Assembly (NCBI GenBank): GCA_047947185.1
Contig: CP170502.1
Span: 4,464,001-4,528,000, forward strand
Length of the DNA stretch: 64,000 nucleotides
Source of the DNA: JANQJA01 sp047947185
Lineage (GTDB): Bacteria > Pseudomonadota > Gammaproteobacteria > Pseudomonadales > Azotimanducaceae
Direction: 5' to 3'
A model generated the notes under the pieces. That model searched no databases. It was not told where the DNA came from and saw only the letters and a program-made list of their open reading frames with translations. Within the stretch, counting starts at the first letter, position 1. Each line of letters opens with the position of its first letter. Position numbers and translations under genes: made by a program. Of this stretch, positions 25,183 through 33,714 are shown piece after piece.

Positions 25183-28100
25183 TCAGGTCACGCGGGTCAG
25201 GGTCATCCCCAGTTGATGGTCCTCCACTTCAAAAGTCAGGTCCCGCGCATCCTCGTCGGGTACCAGCGAGAGAGCGAGGGTCTCCCGGGTGATGTAATCC
25301 GCGTGCTGCGCGATTGCATCCGCCAACATACCGCTGGCCCGATAGGCAATATCCACGCGATCCACGACATTAAACCCGAGGTCGCGCCGTGAACGCTGGA
25401 TACGGCTGACAACCTCCCGTGCCAGCCCTTCGAGGACAAGCTGATCGTTGAGCGTGCAGTCCATGTCGATGGAGATAAACCTGTCAGACACGGCGTTGGT
25501 ACCCTCGCGGGCTTCCCGGTAGACAAGCACATCATCTGTCGCAAAATCCTCGTCACCCAGTCTGATACTGCCCGATTCGGTCAGTGCATCAATCTCTGCG
25601 CTGCTGAGGCCTTCGATCAGGGCGCGATAGCGACCAAATTCTTTGCCCAGCCTTTTACCCAGCACGGGTGAATTGGGTTTTGCGTACAGGTTGATGAACT
25701 GGTTTTCATCCGTGCTGTAGTCCAGCGTCTTTACGTTCAGCTCAGCCTGGATATAGTCCGCCAGCTTGGATATCTCAGCCAGCAAGGCCTCGTCCTGGTG
25801 GATGATGGTGAGTGCCGACAGGGGGACTTTGGTCTTGATTTTTGCCTGGTTTCGCTTCTGACGACCCAGCAGGATGATGTGCTGCATGCGGGTCACCGCA
25901 CGTTCCAGCACCGGATTGATCAGCGCGTCTTCGGGTACGGGATACTGGCACAGGTGTACGGAAATTCCCTCGTTCTGGTCGGTGAAAGGTTTCATCTGCT
26001 GAAACAGGGTTTCGGCAAGAAAGGGTGCAAAAGGTGCCATGGTGAGGTTGAGTTCATGCAGCGTGCGGTACAGGGTGGAGAATGCCGCGTGCTTGTCCGA
26101 ACTTTTGCCACTGGCCCAGAAGCGGCCGCGATTCAGCCTGATGTACCAGTTGGTCAGGTCTTCAATAAACTCGAACAGCTCAGGTACCACGTTATAGAGC
26201 CTGTAGCTCTCCATTTCGGTCGCAATATTGGCTTTCAGTGACTGCAGCCGCGACAGTATCCAGCGGTCCATGATGTTGTCTGATACGGGCGTCTGCGGCG
26301 TCGGCCGCCAGTTATCGATTCCCGCATAGGTTTCGAAGAACCTGAAGGCATTCAGCCAGGGCAGGAGCGCACGCCGCACCATGTCCTTGACGCCGGCATC
26401 GGAAAACCGCTGTTCTTCAGCTCGCACCAGGCCTGAGTTGATCAGGTAGAGGCGCAGCGCGTCAGCACCGTAGGTTTCCATGAGTTCATCGGGTGGTGTG
26501 TAATTGCGCAGGCGTTTCGACATTTTTTTGCCGTCTTCGGCCATCACGATGCCGTTGACAATAACGTTCTTGAACGGATGGGTATCAAAAAGGGCGGTGC
26601 CGAGCACAATCAGCGTGTAGAACCAGCCCCGGGTCTGGTCCAGCCCCTCGGCAATGAACTCGGCCGGGAAACCCTGCTCAAACATTGCCTGGTTCTCGAA
26701 TGGATAGTGCAGCTGTGCATAGGGCATTGAACCGGATTCGAACCAGCAATCCAGTACCTCCTCAATTCGGCGGTAGCTACCCGCTTCACCCGGAACGGTA
26801 AATGTGAGTTCATCAACGTTTTCCCGGTGCAGGTCAGTGACACGCACACCCGTGAGTTGTTCCAGTTCGTCAATAGAGCCGATACACCGGGCTTTGCCAT
26901 TGCTGTCGTTGATCCAGATCGGTAAAGGTGTACCCCAGTAGCGGTTGCGCGATATTGCCCAGTCGATGGCGCCATCCAGCCAGTTGCCCATGCGGCCATC
27001 ACGGAGATGAGCCGGTACCCAATTGATGTTCTGGTTGTTGGCGGCCAGTCGGTCCTTGATCTGCTCGACCCGGACGTACCAGGAGTCGATGGTGCGATAG
27101 ATAATGGGCGTGTCGGAACGCGGGCAGAAGGGATAGCTGTGGTTAATCACGTCCTGCCGGTACAGTTTCCCTTCTTCTTTCAGTTTTCGAATGATGTGTT
27201 TGTCCGCTTCCTTGACGTGCATACCGGCAAAGTCACGCACCTCGCTGGTGAACTGGCCACTCATATCGACCGGGCAAACAATGGCATCAATGTTTGCTGC
27301 CTTGAGTACGCGAAAATCATCTTCACCAAAAGCCGGGGCCTGATGCACGATACCGGTGCCGCTTTCCGTCGAGACATACTCGTCCATGACAACCTGGAAA
27401 GCACCCACGTTCTCGAGATCCGCAAAATAGTCAAACAGGGGTTGGTAGGTCAGGCCAACCAGATCTTTGCCCGTACAGGTGCTGACAACCTCCTGGGACC
27501 GGCCTTTGCCAAAGTCCTCCAGCCGTTCAGCGGCAACATAAATATCTGCATCCAGCTCGGCATCGTGCACCCTGACGTATTCGATTTCCGGGCCAACGCA
27601 CAGTGCCAGGTTCGATGGTAGCGTCCAGGGTGTTGTGGTCCAGGCAGCAATGAAGGCATCTTCTTCATTGAGCCTGAAGAGCACGGTAACAGCCGGATCC
27701 TGCACGTCCTGGTAGTTGGAGCCTGCTTCGAAGTTCGACAGGACGGTGCCAAGCGCCGTTGAGAAAGGTACAACTTTCTCACCGCGATAGATCAGGTCCT
27801 TTTCCCACAGTTGCTTGACGACCCACCAGACGCTCTCCATGTACCAGGGGTCCATGGTCTTGTAGTCATTCTCAAAATCGACCCAGCGGCCGATGCGGGT
27901 AATGGTGCTCTCCCATTCGCTGGTATAGCGCTGGACAATCTTGCGGCATTCATCGTTGTAGCCTTTCACCCCCAGCTTCTCCACAGCCTCAAGCGATGAC
28001 ATGCCCAGCGCCTTGTCAATTTCGTGTTCAATGGGCAGGCCGTGGCAGTCCCAGCCAAAGCGTCGCTGAACGTAATAGCCTTTCATGGTGAAGTAGCGCG

Positions 28101-28311
28101 GCACCGTATCCTTGAGAATGGACCCAACGAGATGACCATGGTGAGGCAGGCCAGTTGCAAACGGGGGGCCGTCATAGAAGATGTACGGCTTGTTGTTGCG
28201 GGTCTGGGCCAGGGACCGCTGGAATACATCCTCGCGCTTCCACAGTTCGAGTACCCGGTGTTCGGACTCGACAAATGAGAAACTCTCTGTGCTGTTGTCT
28301 GTTTCGCTCAC
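25183..28311 (-). CDS. ileS: Isoleucyl-tRNA synthetase, type 2 (IleRS2)
   Basis: A 1042-residue class I synthetase that charges tRNA-Ile. The signature loop is GLPHHGH (near residues 55-61) and the second motif is GKKMSKRLRNY; KMSKR in place of KMSKS and the overall alignment mark the eukaryote-like IleRS2 group, known for natural mupirocin tolerance. The CP1 editing domain includes AAWTTTPWTLPSNLAL. GTG 28311 is taken as the start because the in-frame extension to 28395 reads through the hairpin at 28345-28371. The gene is preceded by an Ile-rich leader frame and a terminator, suggesting attenuation. It is last in a series after purN. Confidence 0.93.
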   Translation of the reverse strand: MSETDNSTESFSFVESEHRVLELWKREDVFQRSLAQTRNNKPYIFYDGPPFATGLPHHGHLVGSILKDTVPRYFTMKGYYVQRRFGWDCHGLPIEHEIDKALGMSSLEAVEKLGVKGYNDECRKIVQRYTSEWESTITRIGRWVDFENDYKTMDPWYMESVWWVVKQLWEKDLIYRGEKVVPFSTALGTVLSNFEAGSNYQDVQDPAVTVLFRLNEEDAFIAAWTTTPWTLPSNLALCVGPEIEYVRVHDAELDADIYVAAERLEDFGKGRSQEVVSTCTGKDLVGLTYQPLFDYFADLENVGAFQVVMDEYVSTESGTGIVHQAPAFGEDDFRVLKAANIDAIVCPVDMSGQFTSEVRDFAGMHVKEADKHIIRKLKEEGKLYRQDVINHSYPFCPRSDTPIIYRTIDSWYVRVEQIKDRLAANNQNINWVPAHLRDGRMGNWLDGAIDWAISRNRYWGTPLPIWINDSNGKARCIGSIDELEQLTGVRVTDLHRENVDELTFTVPGEAGSYRRIEEVLDCWFESGSMPYAQLHYPFENQAMFEQGFPAEFIAEGLDQTRGWFYTLIVLGTALFDTHPFKNVIVNGIVMAEDGKKMSKRLRNYTPPDELMETYGADALRLYLINSGLVRAEEQRFSDAGVKDMVRRALLPWLNAFRFFETYAGIDNWRPTPQTPVSDNIMDRWILSRLQSLKANIATEMESYRLYNVVPELFEFIEDLTNWYIRLNRGRFWASGKSSDKHAAFSTLYRTLHELNLTMAPFAPFLAETLFQQMKPFTDQNEGISVHLCQYPVPEDALINPVLERAVTRMQHIILLGRQKRNQAKIKTKVPLSALTIIHQDEALLAEISKLADYIQAELNVKTLDYSTDENQFINLYAKPNSPVLGKRLGKEFGRYRALIEGLSSAEIDALTESGSIRLGDEDFATDDVLVYREAREGTNAVSDRFISIDMDCTLNDQLVLEGLAREVVSRIQRSRRDLGFNVVDRVDIAYRASGMLADAIAQHADYITRETLALSLVPDEDARDLTFEVEDHQLGMTLTRVT

Positions 28312-28344
28312 TGTTCTGCTCTTGGTTTGTGTGGTGCTCAAACG

Positions 28345-28371
28345 AAAAAACCCGCCGTTGGGCGGGTTTTT
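28345..28371 (-). terminator. Terminator in ileS leader (probable attenuator)
   Basis: Read on the minus strand: A-run, CCCGCC (28366-28361), loop CAAC, GGCGGG (28356-28351), then six T residues (28350-28345). It ends 33 bases before the ileS start codon, too close for a full promoter and leader downstream, so ileS transcripts must cross it. Its 5' arm AACCCGCC (28368-28361) can pair instead with GGTGGGTT (28401-28394), the end of the leader frame. The + strand also shows a T-run, so it is bidirectional as drawn. Confidence 0.85.
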
Positions 28372-28391
28372 GTGAAGCCTCGGATCAGGCG

Positions 28392-28457
28392 TCAACCCAC
28401 CATTCGCGATCGAATAATGCAGATTATGGTGGTTTCAATGAAGGCTGTCCGTTTCAT
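28392..28457 (-). CDS. Putative ileS leader peptide, Ile-rich
   Basis: A 21-codon frame (ATG at 28457, TGA at 28394-28392) whose product begins MKRTAFIETTIICIIR. Five of 21 codons are isoleucine (residues 7, 11, 12, 14, 15), using ATT, ATA and ATC. The codons for residues 11-15 sit in the loop of a perfect 7-bp pairing, CCACCAT (28432-28426) with ATGGTGG (28403-28397). The second strand of that pairing overlaps the segment that can unpair the terminator. This matches ribosome-mediated attenuation: stalling at Ile codons frees region 2 to block the terminator and raise ileS expression. Weak point: the sequence before the ATG is pyrimidine-rich with no ribosome binding site; TTGACA at 28494-28489 could give a nearly leaderless transcript, but the -10 is poor. 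Confidence 0.6.
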   Translation of the reverse strand: MKRTAFIETTIICIIRSRMVG

Positions 28458-28490
28458 GGGTAGGGAGGATTAGTGATCGGCTCGCATTTG

Positions 28491-29072
28491 TCAAGCGTCA
28501 AGGAGCTCCGCCAGTGTGTTAATAAGGAAATCATGTTCGAGTTCGAGTACCCTGGCCGCGAGGGTTTCGGGGGTATCTGTAGCCAGCACGGGAATTGAAA
28601 GCTGTCCAATGATGGCGCCGGTGTCGTAGTCTACGTCTACCTGGTGAATGGTAATGCCCGTCATGCTGTCACCCGCCGCAATGACGGCACGATGCACATT
28701 CATCCCGTACATTCCCTGGCCACCGTGTTTTGGCAGCAGGGAGGGGTGTACATTGATGATGCACCCACGAAAGGCGGCCAGCGTCTGTTCTCCCAGTTTT
28801 TTCATGTAGCCCGCCGTGACCACCAGGTCAACACCATGTTCTACCAGGGAGTCCCTGATCGCCAGGTCAAGCTGTGCCGGGTCGGGATGTGTGGCGCTGG
28901 ACAGGTGAACGGCAGCAATGCCAGCACGTCGCGCCCGCTCAAGTGCGAGCGCCTTGCTGTTGTTACTGATTGCCACCACCGGTTGTGCCGGAATGCGGCC
29001 CGCAGCGCAGGCGTCAATGATGGCCTGAAAGTTGGTTCCGCGACTGGAAGCAAGTACGCCAATACGTTTCAT
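28491..29072 (-). CDS. purN: Phosphoribosylglycinamide formyltransferase
   Basis: A 193-residue enzyme of purine synthesis that formylates GAR using 10-formyl-THF. Motifs include GVLASSRGTNFQAIIDA at the N-terminus, the AGYMKKL segment, INVHPSLLPKHGG with catalytic Asn and His, and GITIHQVDVDYDTGAIIGQ with the catalytic Asp. The length is close to E. coli PurN. Its ATG overlaps the stop of the ligase gene upstream (ATGA). It is not linked to purM here, which is less common. The stop codon lies next to the possible -35 element of ileS. Confidence 0.94.
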   Translation of the reverse strand: MKRIGVLASSRGTNFQAIIDACAAGRIPAQPVVAISNNSKALALERARRAGIAAVHLSSATHPDPAQLDLAIRDSLVEHGVDLVVTAGYMKKLGEQTLAAFRGCIINVHPSLLPKHGGQGMYGMNVHRAVIAAGDSMTGITIHQVDVDYDTGAIIGQLSIPVLATDTPETLAARVLELEHDFLINTLAELLDA

Positions 29073-30577
29073 GCGGGATCAACGGCGTCCCGCAGGGACT
29101 CCCGCAGGACATTTTTCTGAACCTTGCCCATGGTATTGCGGGGCAGTTCATCCACAAAAAAAACGTGCTTGGCCACCTTGAAGTTGGCAATACGTTCCCG
29201 CAGGAAGGTGATCACATCACTTTCAACCAGTTGGGACCCTGGTTCACGGACAACAACCGCGGTGACCGCCTCGCCAAAATCCGGGTGCGGCAGGCCAATG
29301 ACGGCCGATTCCACCACCCCGGGTATATCATCAATCAGGGATTCAATTTCTTTCGGGTAGACATTAAGCCCACCGCTGATGACCAGATCCTTGGATCGGC
29401 CCACGATAGAGATATATCCGTCCTCATCTTCGCTTGCCAGATCGCCGGTCCTGAAGTAGCCGTCAGGGTCAAATTCCGCGGCGGTTTTTTCCGGCATCTG
29501 CCAGTAACCGCTGAATACGTTGTCACCCCGGACCAACAGGTTGCCAGTGTCGCCGGGTGTGACCCTGTCGCCGACATCGTCGACAATTTTCAGCGAAACA
29601 CCCGGCAGTGGTGGTCCCACGGTACCGGGCTTGCGTTTGCCCTCCAGCGGGTTGGATGTGTTCATTCCTGTTTCTGTCATACCGTAACGCTCAACAATGG
29701 TGTGGCCTGTGCGTGCCTCAAATTCCTGGAAGGTGGGTACCAGCAAGGGTGCAGACCCGGAGGTGAACAGTCGCATGTTGCTGCAGGCCTCCCGATCCAG
29801 CGCCGGGTTGGCCAGCAGGCGCACGTAATTGGTAGGGACTCCCATATAGACGGTGGCCTCCCGGAACAGGCGGATGACGGTCGCGGGATCAAACTTGTCC
29901 AGAAGGATAACGGGGCTGGCATTAAGGACTGCAAGGTGGGTTGCCACAAACAGGCCGTGGATGTGGAAAATGGGCAGCGCATGCAGCATCACGTCACCGG
30001 GCACCCATCCCCAGGCGGTATGCAGGGCCTCGGCGTTCGCCACCAGGTTCCTGTGGGTGATCATTGCGCCCTTGGGCCTGCCGGTTGTACCCGAGGTATA
30101 GAGGATGACCGCTGTGTCGTCCGGCTGGCTGGCGACATTCCGAAACGTTTCGCCCCGTGCCGGCGTTGTGGCCGTACCCGCACCCTGTGCATCAAGGGTG
30201 AGTATGGTGCAATCGGTGAATCGCCTGAATGTGTCAACCTGGAGCGGATCGCAGATGACCAGCGCCGGTGTTGCATCAGCACAGAAATATTCCACCTCGT
30301 GTGCCTGGTATGCCGTATTCAGCGGCAGGTAAATGAGCCCCGATCGCAGGCAGGCAAAATAGATGAATAGGCATTCGGCACTTTTTTCAACTTGCACGAT
30401 GACCCGGTCGCCCCTGCTGAGTCCCATGGTCCTGAACCGGTTCGCATAGGCTGCGCTGATGTGCTCCAGGTCCTGGTAACTGTGGGTGTCAACGCCGTCA
30501 GCCCGCCGGATAAAAGTATTGCCCTGGTCAAATCGCCGTGCGAGGCCGACATAGGCGTTTGCGTTGGTCTCTGTCAT
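29069..30577 (-). CDS. Malonyl-CoA synthetase-like AMP-forming ligase
   Basis: A 502-residue acyl-CoA ligase of the ANL superfamily. The P-loop is LYTSGTTGRPKGAMITHRNL, the A5 motif ERYGMTETGM, the hinge/A8 region YFRTGDLASEDEDGYISIVGRSKDLVISGGLNVYPKEIE, and the C-terminal catalytic Lys NTMGKVQKNVLR. The overall pattern is closest to MatB-type malonyl-CoA synthetases, but I cannot confirm the substrate-selecting Arg residues. Start ATG 30577 is fixed by AGGAG a few bases upstream. It overlaps purN by 4 bases, follows the patatin gene by 31 bases. Confidence 0.85.
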   Translation of the reverse strand: MTETNANAYVGLARRFDQGNTFIRRADGVDTHSYQDLEHISAAYANRFRTMGLSRGDRVIVQVEKSAECLFIYFACLRSGLIYLPLNTAYQAHEVEYFCADATPALVICDPLQVDTFRRFTDCTILTLDAQGAGTATTPARGETFRNVASQPDDTAVILYTSGTTGRPKGAMITHRNLVANAEALHTAWGWVPGDVMLHALPIFHIHGLFVATHLAVLNASPVILLDKFDPATVIRLFREATVYMGVPTNYVRLLANPALDREACSNMRLFTSGSAPLLVPTFQEFEARTGHTIVERYGMTETGMNTSNPLEGKRKPGTVGPPLPGVSLKIVDDVGDRVTPGDTGNLLVRGDNVFSGYWQMPEKTAAEFDPDGYFRTGDLASEDEDGYISIVGRSKDLVISGGLNVYPKEIESLIDDIPGVVESAVIGLPHPDFGEAVTAVVVREPGSQLVESDVITFLRERIANFKVAKHVFFVDELPRNTMGKVQKNVLRESLRDAVDPA

Positions 30578-30608
30578 ATCTGCTCCTGTGCGGCAGTTGG
30601 TGCTCTGG

Positions 30609-32771
30609 TTACTGTTGCCGTTTGTACCCCAGGCGTACGTAGAAGGCTTCACTGTCTGTTTCGGTTTTGCCATACCCGAAGTAGAGCGGGCCAAGTGGCG
30701 TGTCCATGCCGAGCATGAGCAGGCCGGAAAACAGCAGGTCAGATGGGGTGATCTCGTCCTGGGTTGCCCAGGCATTGCCAGCCTCTACGGAAACCCCCAG
30801 GTAAAGTGGGAGGTCTACCGGCAACATGCTCTGTTGATCCAGTCGATGCAGGTAGGTCAGGTTGAGAAAGAGCAGGTTGTTGCCAATCAGCGCATCGTGC
30901 CGAAGTCCGGAAATCCTGCCAAAACCGCCCAGTCGGCCCTGCAGGTGACGTGGCACCCGATCAATGGTGCTTGCCAGGTAATCCACACCAAACACCAGCG
31001 AATGACGGGTGATGGGGATCGCCTGGGAGACCTGGAGGCTGATTTGGCTGAAATCGGGCGCGTTCTCTGCATTGACCCAGCGATATTCTGCCGTTGCCAG
31101 TGCACCCTCGCGGGGAAAGGCCACGTTGTCCATGTCGTCATAGTCTGCCCGCAGATAGGTAATAGCATCGTCAAAACGGATCTCCGGGATTCCGGCCCCG
31201 ACAAACTGTTTGATGTCGCCCGTATGCGACTCAATGCCAAGGCCCAGGGTTCCCTTGTTGGAGAATTCCGCCCCGACAAAAAGACCAAAGATAAACTCGT
31301 CGAGCCGCTCCCGGCCCTCAATGTTGTCAACGGCCACGCGATTGTAGGTCCGCTCACTGTAGCGGGCATAGGGGCGTGCAAAGAGTGCCTGGCGGTAATC
31401 CAGGGGAAGATAGAGTTCTGTGCCGACAATGGGGTCCTGGCCAAACTGCAGTTCGTTATCCCATTCGCCTCCCTTGCGGGTGATACCGGTTTTCTGGTAC
31501 TTGACGCGCAGGTTGTAACCGCTGTTGGCGCGTGTATCGGAGTAGAGTTCGAGGCCAGCACCCAGCGAATCTTTGCCCCAGGTCCTGTCCTGGGCGGTGA
31601 TCAGCAGCGTGTTGCCGGCTTCCTCCGCCACAATCTGATACTGCACTGACTCAAAGTACTCATAGCCATAGATCGACTCGATATCTTCCCGCAACTGGGC
31701 ATCGTCAAGCGGAGTGCCGACCGCCTGCCGCACCAGCGCCTCGATCAATTTGTCAGAGATGTCAGAATCGTTGCGGATTTCGATCCGGTCGATTTTGGGG
31801 GCGGCATAAGCCGGTACACTACCCCGGTCCAGCGGCCCTGGTTGCGCATAGCGGGCGAGTTCGTGGCTGAATGACTGTATCGCGTCATAGCCCCGCTCGA
31901 TGGCAAGGTCTGTCTTCTCAAAAGCGGCCGTACTGACGTCAGACAAATCGGGTGTAATGAGCAGGTCGTCGTCATCAAGCAGCGCATACTGGGTCTTCAA
32001 CCGGTTGAAGGTGAGCAGGGTGGTCAGTTGTTCGATGATCGGAATCACAGAGTCCAGTTCTGCGGCGGTGTAGAGGGGCGTCGCAATATCCACCGCAATC
32101 ACGTGATCAACGCCCATGGCCTTGACGACGTCAACGGGCAGGTTGTTGGCAATACCCCCGTCGACCAGCATCTTTCCGTCGATCTCCACGGGCGCAAACA
32201 ACCCGGGAATAGACATGCTGGCCCTGACTGCAGTTGCCAGCGAGCCGCGCCGAAAAACCACCGCTTCGCCCGTAACCAGATCACTTGCGACTGCTCTGAA
32301 CGGGATGCCCAGCCGGTCAAAATCGTTGATGTCGCTCACGTGGACAAATTGCTGCTGCAGCATAAGCTGCAGGTTCTGACCCTGCACGACCCCCTTGGGC
32401 AGGCTGACGATGCCGCCATTCAGGGTTAACCCTGCGGTGGCAACATTGCCACGGGTATCCTGCTTGCGCCGAAAGGAAAGCCGGTCACGCGGGGGCAGAT
32501 CCGAAAATGCCTGGCTCCAGTCCATGGTGCGCGCAATTTCCTCCAGTTCATCCACGGTTTTCCCCGAGGCATAGAGTGCCCCCACGATCGCGCCCATACT
32601 GGTACCGGCAATTGCGTGGACTTTGATATTCTGTTCCTCCAGGGCGCGTATGACCCCAATGTGTGCCAGCCCCCTGGCGCCACCACCGCTCAGCACCAGG
32701 CCAATACGTTCGGTTTGGGCAAAGGAGTGGCCGGCGAGAAATATCAATAGCAGAAGTGTCAGGGGCCGCAT
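30609..32771 (-). CDS. Patatin-like phospholipase with POTRA and outer-membrane barrel (PlpD-like)
   Basis: A 720-residue protein with signal peptide (residues 1-18). The patatin domain (about 22-300) has the oxyanion loop GLVLSGGGARGLAHIG, nucleophile S58 in GTSMG and catalytic D204 in VDGGIANN. A POTRA-like domain follows (about 330-400, IDRIEIRNDSDISDKLIEALV) and the C-terminal 300 residues look like a 16-strand surface-antigen barrel ending in aromatic-rich strands. This is the type Vd autotransporter layout, in which the lipase is carried to the cell surface. ATG 32771 is chosen for the signal peptide. It is first in the run to ileS. Confidence 0.9.
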   Translation of the reverse strand: MRPLTLLLLIFLAGHSFAQTERIGLVLSGGGARGLAHIGVIRALEEQNIKVHAIAGTSMGAIVGALYASGKTVDELEEIARTMDWSQAFSDLPPRDRLSFRRKQDTRGNVATAGLTLNGGIVSLPKGVVQGQNLQLMLQQQFVHVSDINDFDRLGIPFRAVASDLVTGEAVVFRRGSLATAVRASMSIPGLFAPVEIDGKMLVDGGIANNLPVDVVKAMGVDHVIAVDIATPLYTAAELDSVIPIIEQLTTLLTFNRLKTQYALLDDDDLLITPDLSDVSTAAFEKTDLAIERGYDAIQSFSHELARYAQPGPLDRGSVPAYAAPKIDRIEIRNDSDISDKLIEALVRQAVGTPLDDAQLREDIESIYGYEYFESVQYQIVAEEAGNTLLITAQDRTWGKDSLGAGLELYSDTRANSGYNLRVKYQKTGITRKGGEWDNELQFGQDPIVGTELYLPLDYRQALFARPYARYSERTYNRVAVDNIEGRERLDEFIFGLFVGAEFSNKGTLGLGIESHTGDIKQFVGAGIPEIRFDDAITYLRADYDDMDNVAFPREGALATAEYRWVNAENAPDFSQISLQVSQAIPITRHSLVFGVDYLASTIDRVPRHLQGRLGGFGRISGLRHDALIGNNLLFLNLTYLHRLDQQSMLPVDLPLYLGVSVEAGNAWATQDEITPSDLLFSGLLMLGMDTPLGPLYFGYGKTETDSEAFYVRLGYKRQQ

Positions 32772-32828
32772 GGCTTTAGGCTGTCTGGAAAAAGGGTCAA
32801 GTTTAAACGTTTTGTAAAGCTGAAGCTT

Positions 32829-33158
32829 ATGGATTGGCAAACTTACAAGGTCCTGTGTGAGCAGCCCCGGTACTTCAGCCGCTGGGCGCTTGTGACAACC
32901 GCCGGACTGGTAGGAGAAAAGAGTCTGCAGACGGCGCTTTATCGTATGGTGGAGGCGAGGGCGCTGGAAAAACCTGCTGACCACCGCGGCAATGCCATGA
33001 CAGACTTTTTTCCCGTATCGCTCGACCACCAGCAGACCCAGGCGTTGTTGAGGTTACTCGAACATCATGCGGCAGACCGTCGGTGCCACCATCTGCGGGT
33101 GACCTGGCGGGAATATCATGACTGGCTGGTCAGGCAGGATACTGATGAGCGAAGGTGA
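32829..33158 (+). CDS. Hypothetical protein
   Basis: A 109-residue soluble protein, rich in Arg, His and Leu, with no signal peptide or membrane segment. I recognise no family. Segments such as WQTYKVLCEQPRYFSRWALVTTAGLV and HQQTQALLRLLEHHAADRRC suggest helices. It starts 57 bases from the divergent patatin gene, with ATG 32829, and precedes the copper chaperone gene on the same strand by 60 bases. Coding status rests on length, position and composition only. Confidence 0.6.
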   Translation: MDWQTYKVLCEQPRYFSRWALVTTAGLVGEKSLQTALYRMVEARALEKPADHRGNAMTDFFPVSLDHQQTQALLRLLEHHAADRRCHHLRVTWREYHDWLVRQDTDERR

Positions 33159-33218
33159 GGGCGGCCCGGGTTCTGGCAGGCAGTGGTATCATTGAAGATT
33201 TTGTGGAGCAGTAAACGA

Positions 33219-33680
33219 ATGAAATATCTGGTGGTAACAGCGGCACTGGTAGTGCTCTCGTCGTTTGGTGGTAAAGCCCAGGCTGAAACAGTCCGAGCCG
33301 GCGGGATCACTGTCGAGAAAGCCTGGTCGCGTGCGACACCACCAGGGGCACGTGCCGCCGCCATTTACATGCTGCTGACGAATCGGGGTACGGAAGCTGT
33401 GTCAGTGGTCAGTCTGTCCACCGACGTGGCCAGCATGACCGAGGCGCACCAGACCATCAATGAGGACGGCATGATGCGCATGCGACCCGCGGAGAACCTT
33501 TTGATAGCAGTGGGTGATTCTCTGGTCTTTGAACCGGGTGGCCTGCACGTGATGCTGATGGGCCTGCAGCGTCAGCTGTCAGCGGGCGACACCTTTACGC
33601 TGCAGATCACCCTGTCAGACGGCCAGCAGCTCGAAACAGAAGTGCTGGTGGGTAATCCTGGCCAGATGACTATGCCCTGA
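33219..33680 (+). CDS. Periplasmic copper chaperone PCu(A)C
   Basis: A 153-residue periplasmic protein with a signal peptide of about 22 residues. It fits the PCu(A)C metal motif H-x10-M-x21-H-x-M exactly: H77, M88, H110 and M112. Such proteins bind Cu(I) and help build the CuA site of cytochrome oxidase or carry copper in the periplasm. ATG 33219 begins MKYLVV; an upstream frame from 33183 adds residues before a good signal peptide and is rejected. No Sco or oxidase genes are adjacent. The next gene is convergent. Confidence 0.93.
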   Translation: MKYLVVTAALVVLSSFGGKAQAETVRAGGITVEKAWSRATPPGARAAAIYMLLTNRGTEAVSVVSLSTDVASMTEAHQTINEDGMMRMRPAENLLIAVGDSLVFEPGGLHVMLMGLQRQLSAGDTFTLQITLSDGQQLETEVLVGNPGQMTMP

Positions 33681-33714
33681 CAGGCGGCAGCCCTCGTCCC
33701 GCCACCAGATCTGT

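Noticed and set aside
25160..25185. Inverted repeat CTGACA/TGTCAG between histidine kinase and ileS
   Set aside because: Six-base stem with no T-run in either direction; not supported as a terminator.
28312..28395. N-terminal extension of IleRS by 28 residues
   Set aside because: It would translate the terminator hairpin and has no similarity; the GTG at 28311 fits better.
28345..28500. T-box riboswitch before ileS
   Set aside because: No Stem I or T-box consensus sequence is seen; the Ile-rich frame and pairings fit ribosome-mediated attenuation better.
29165..30370. 401-codon plus-strand frame opposite the CoA ligase
   Set aside because: Antisense shadow of a gene with full ANL motifs.
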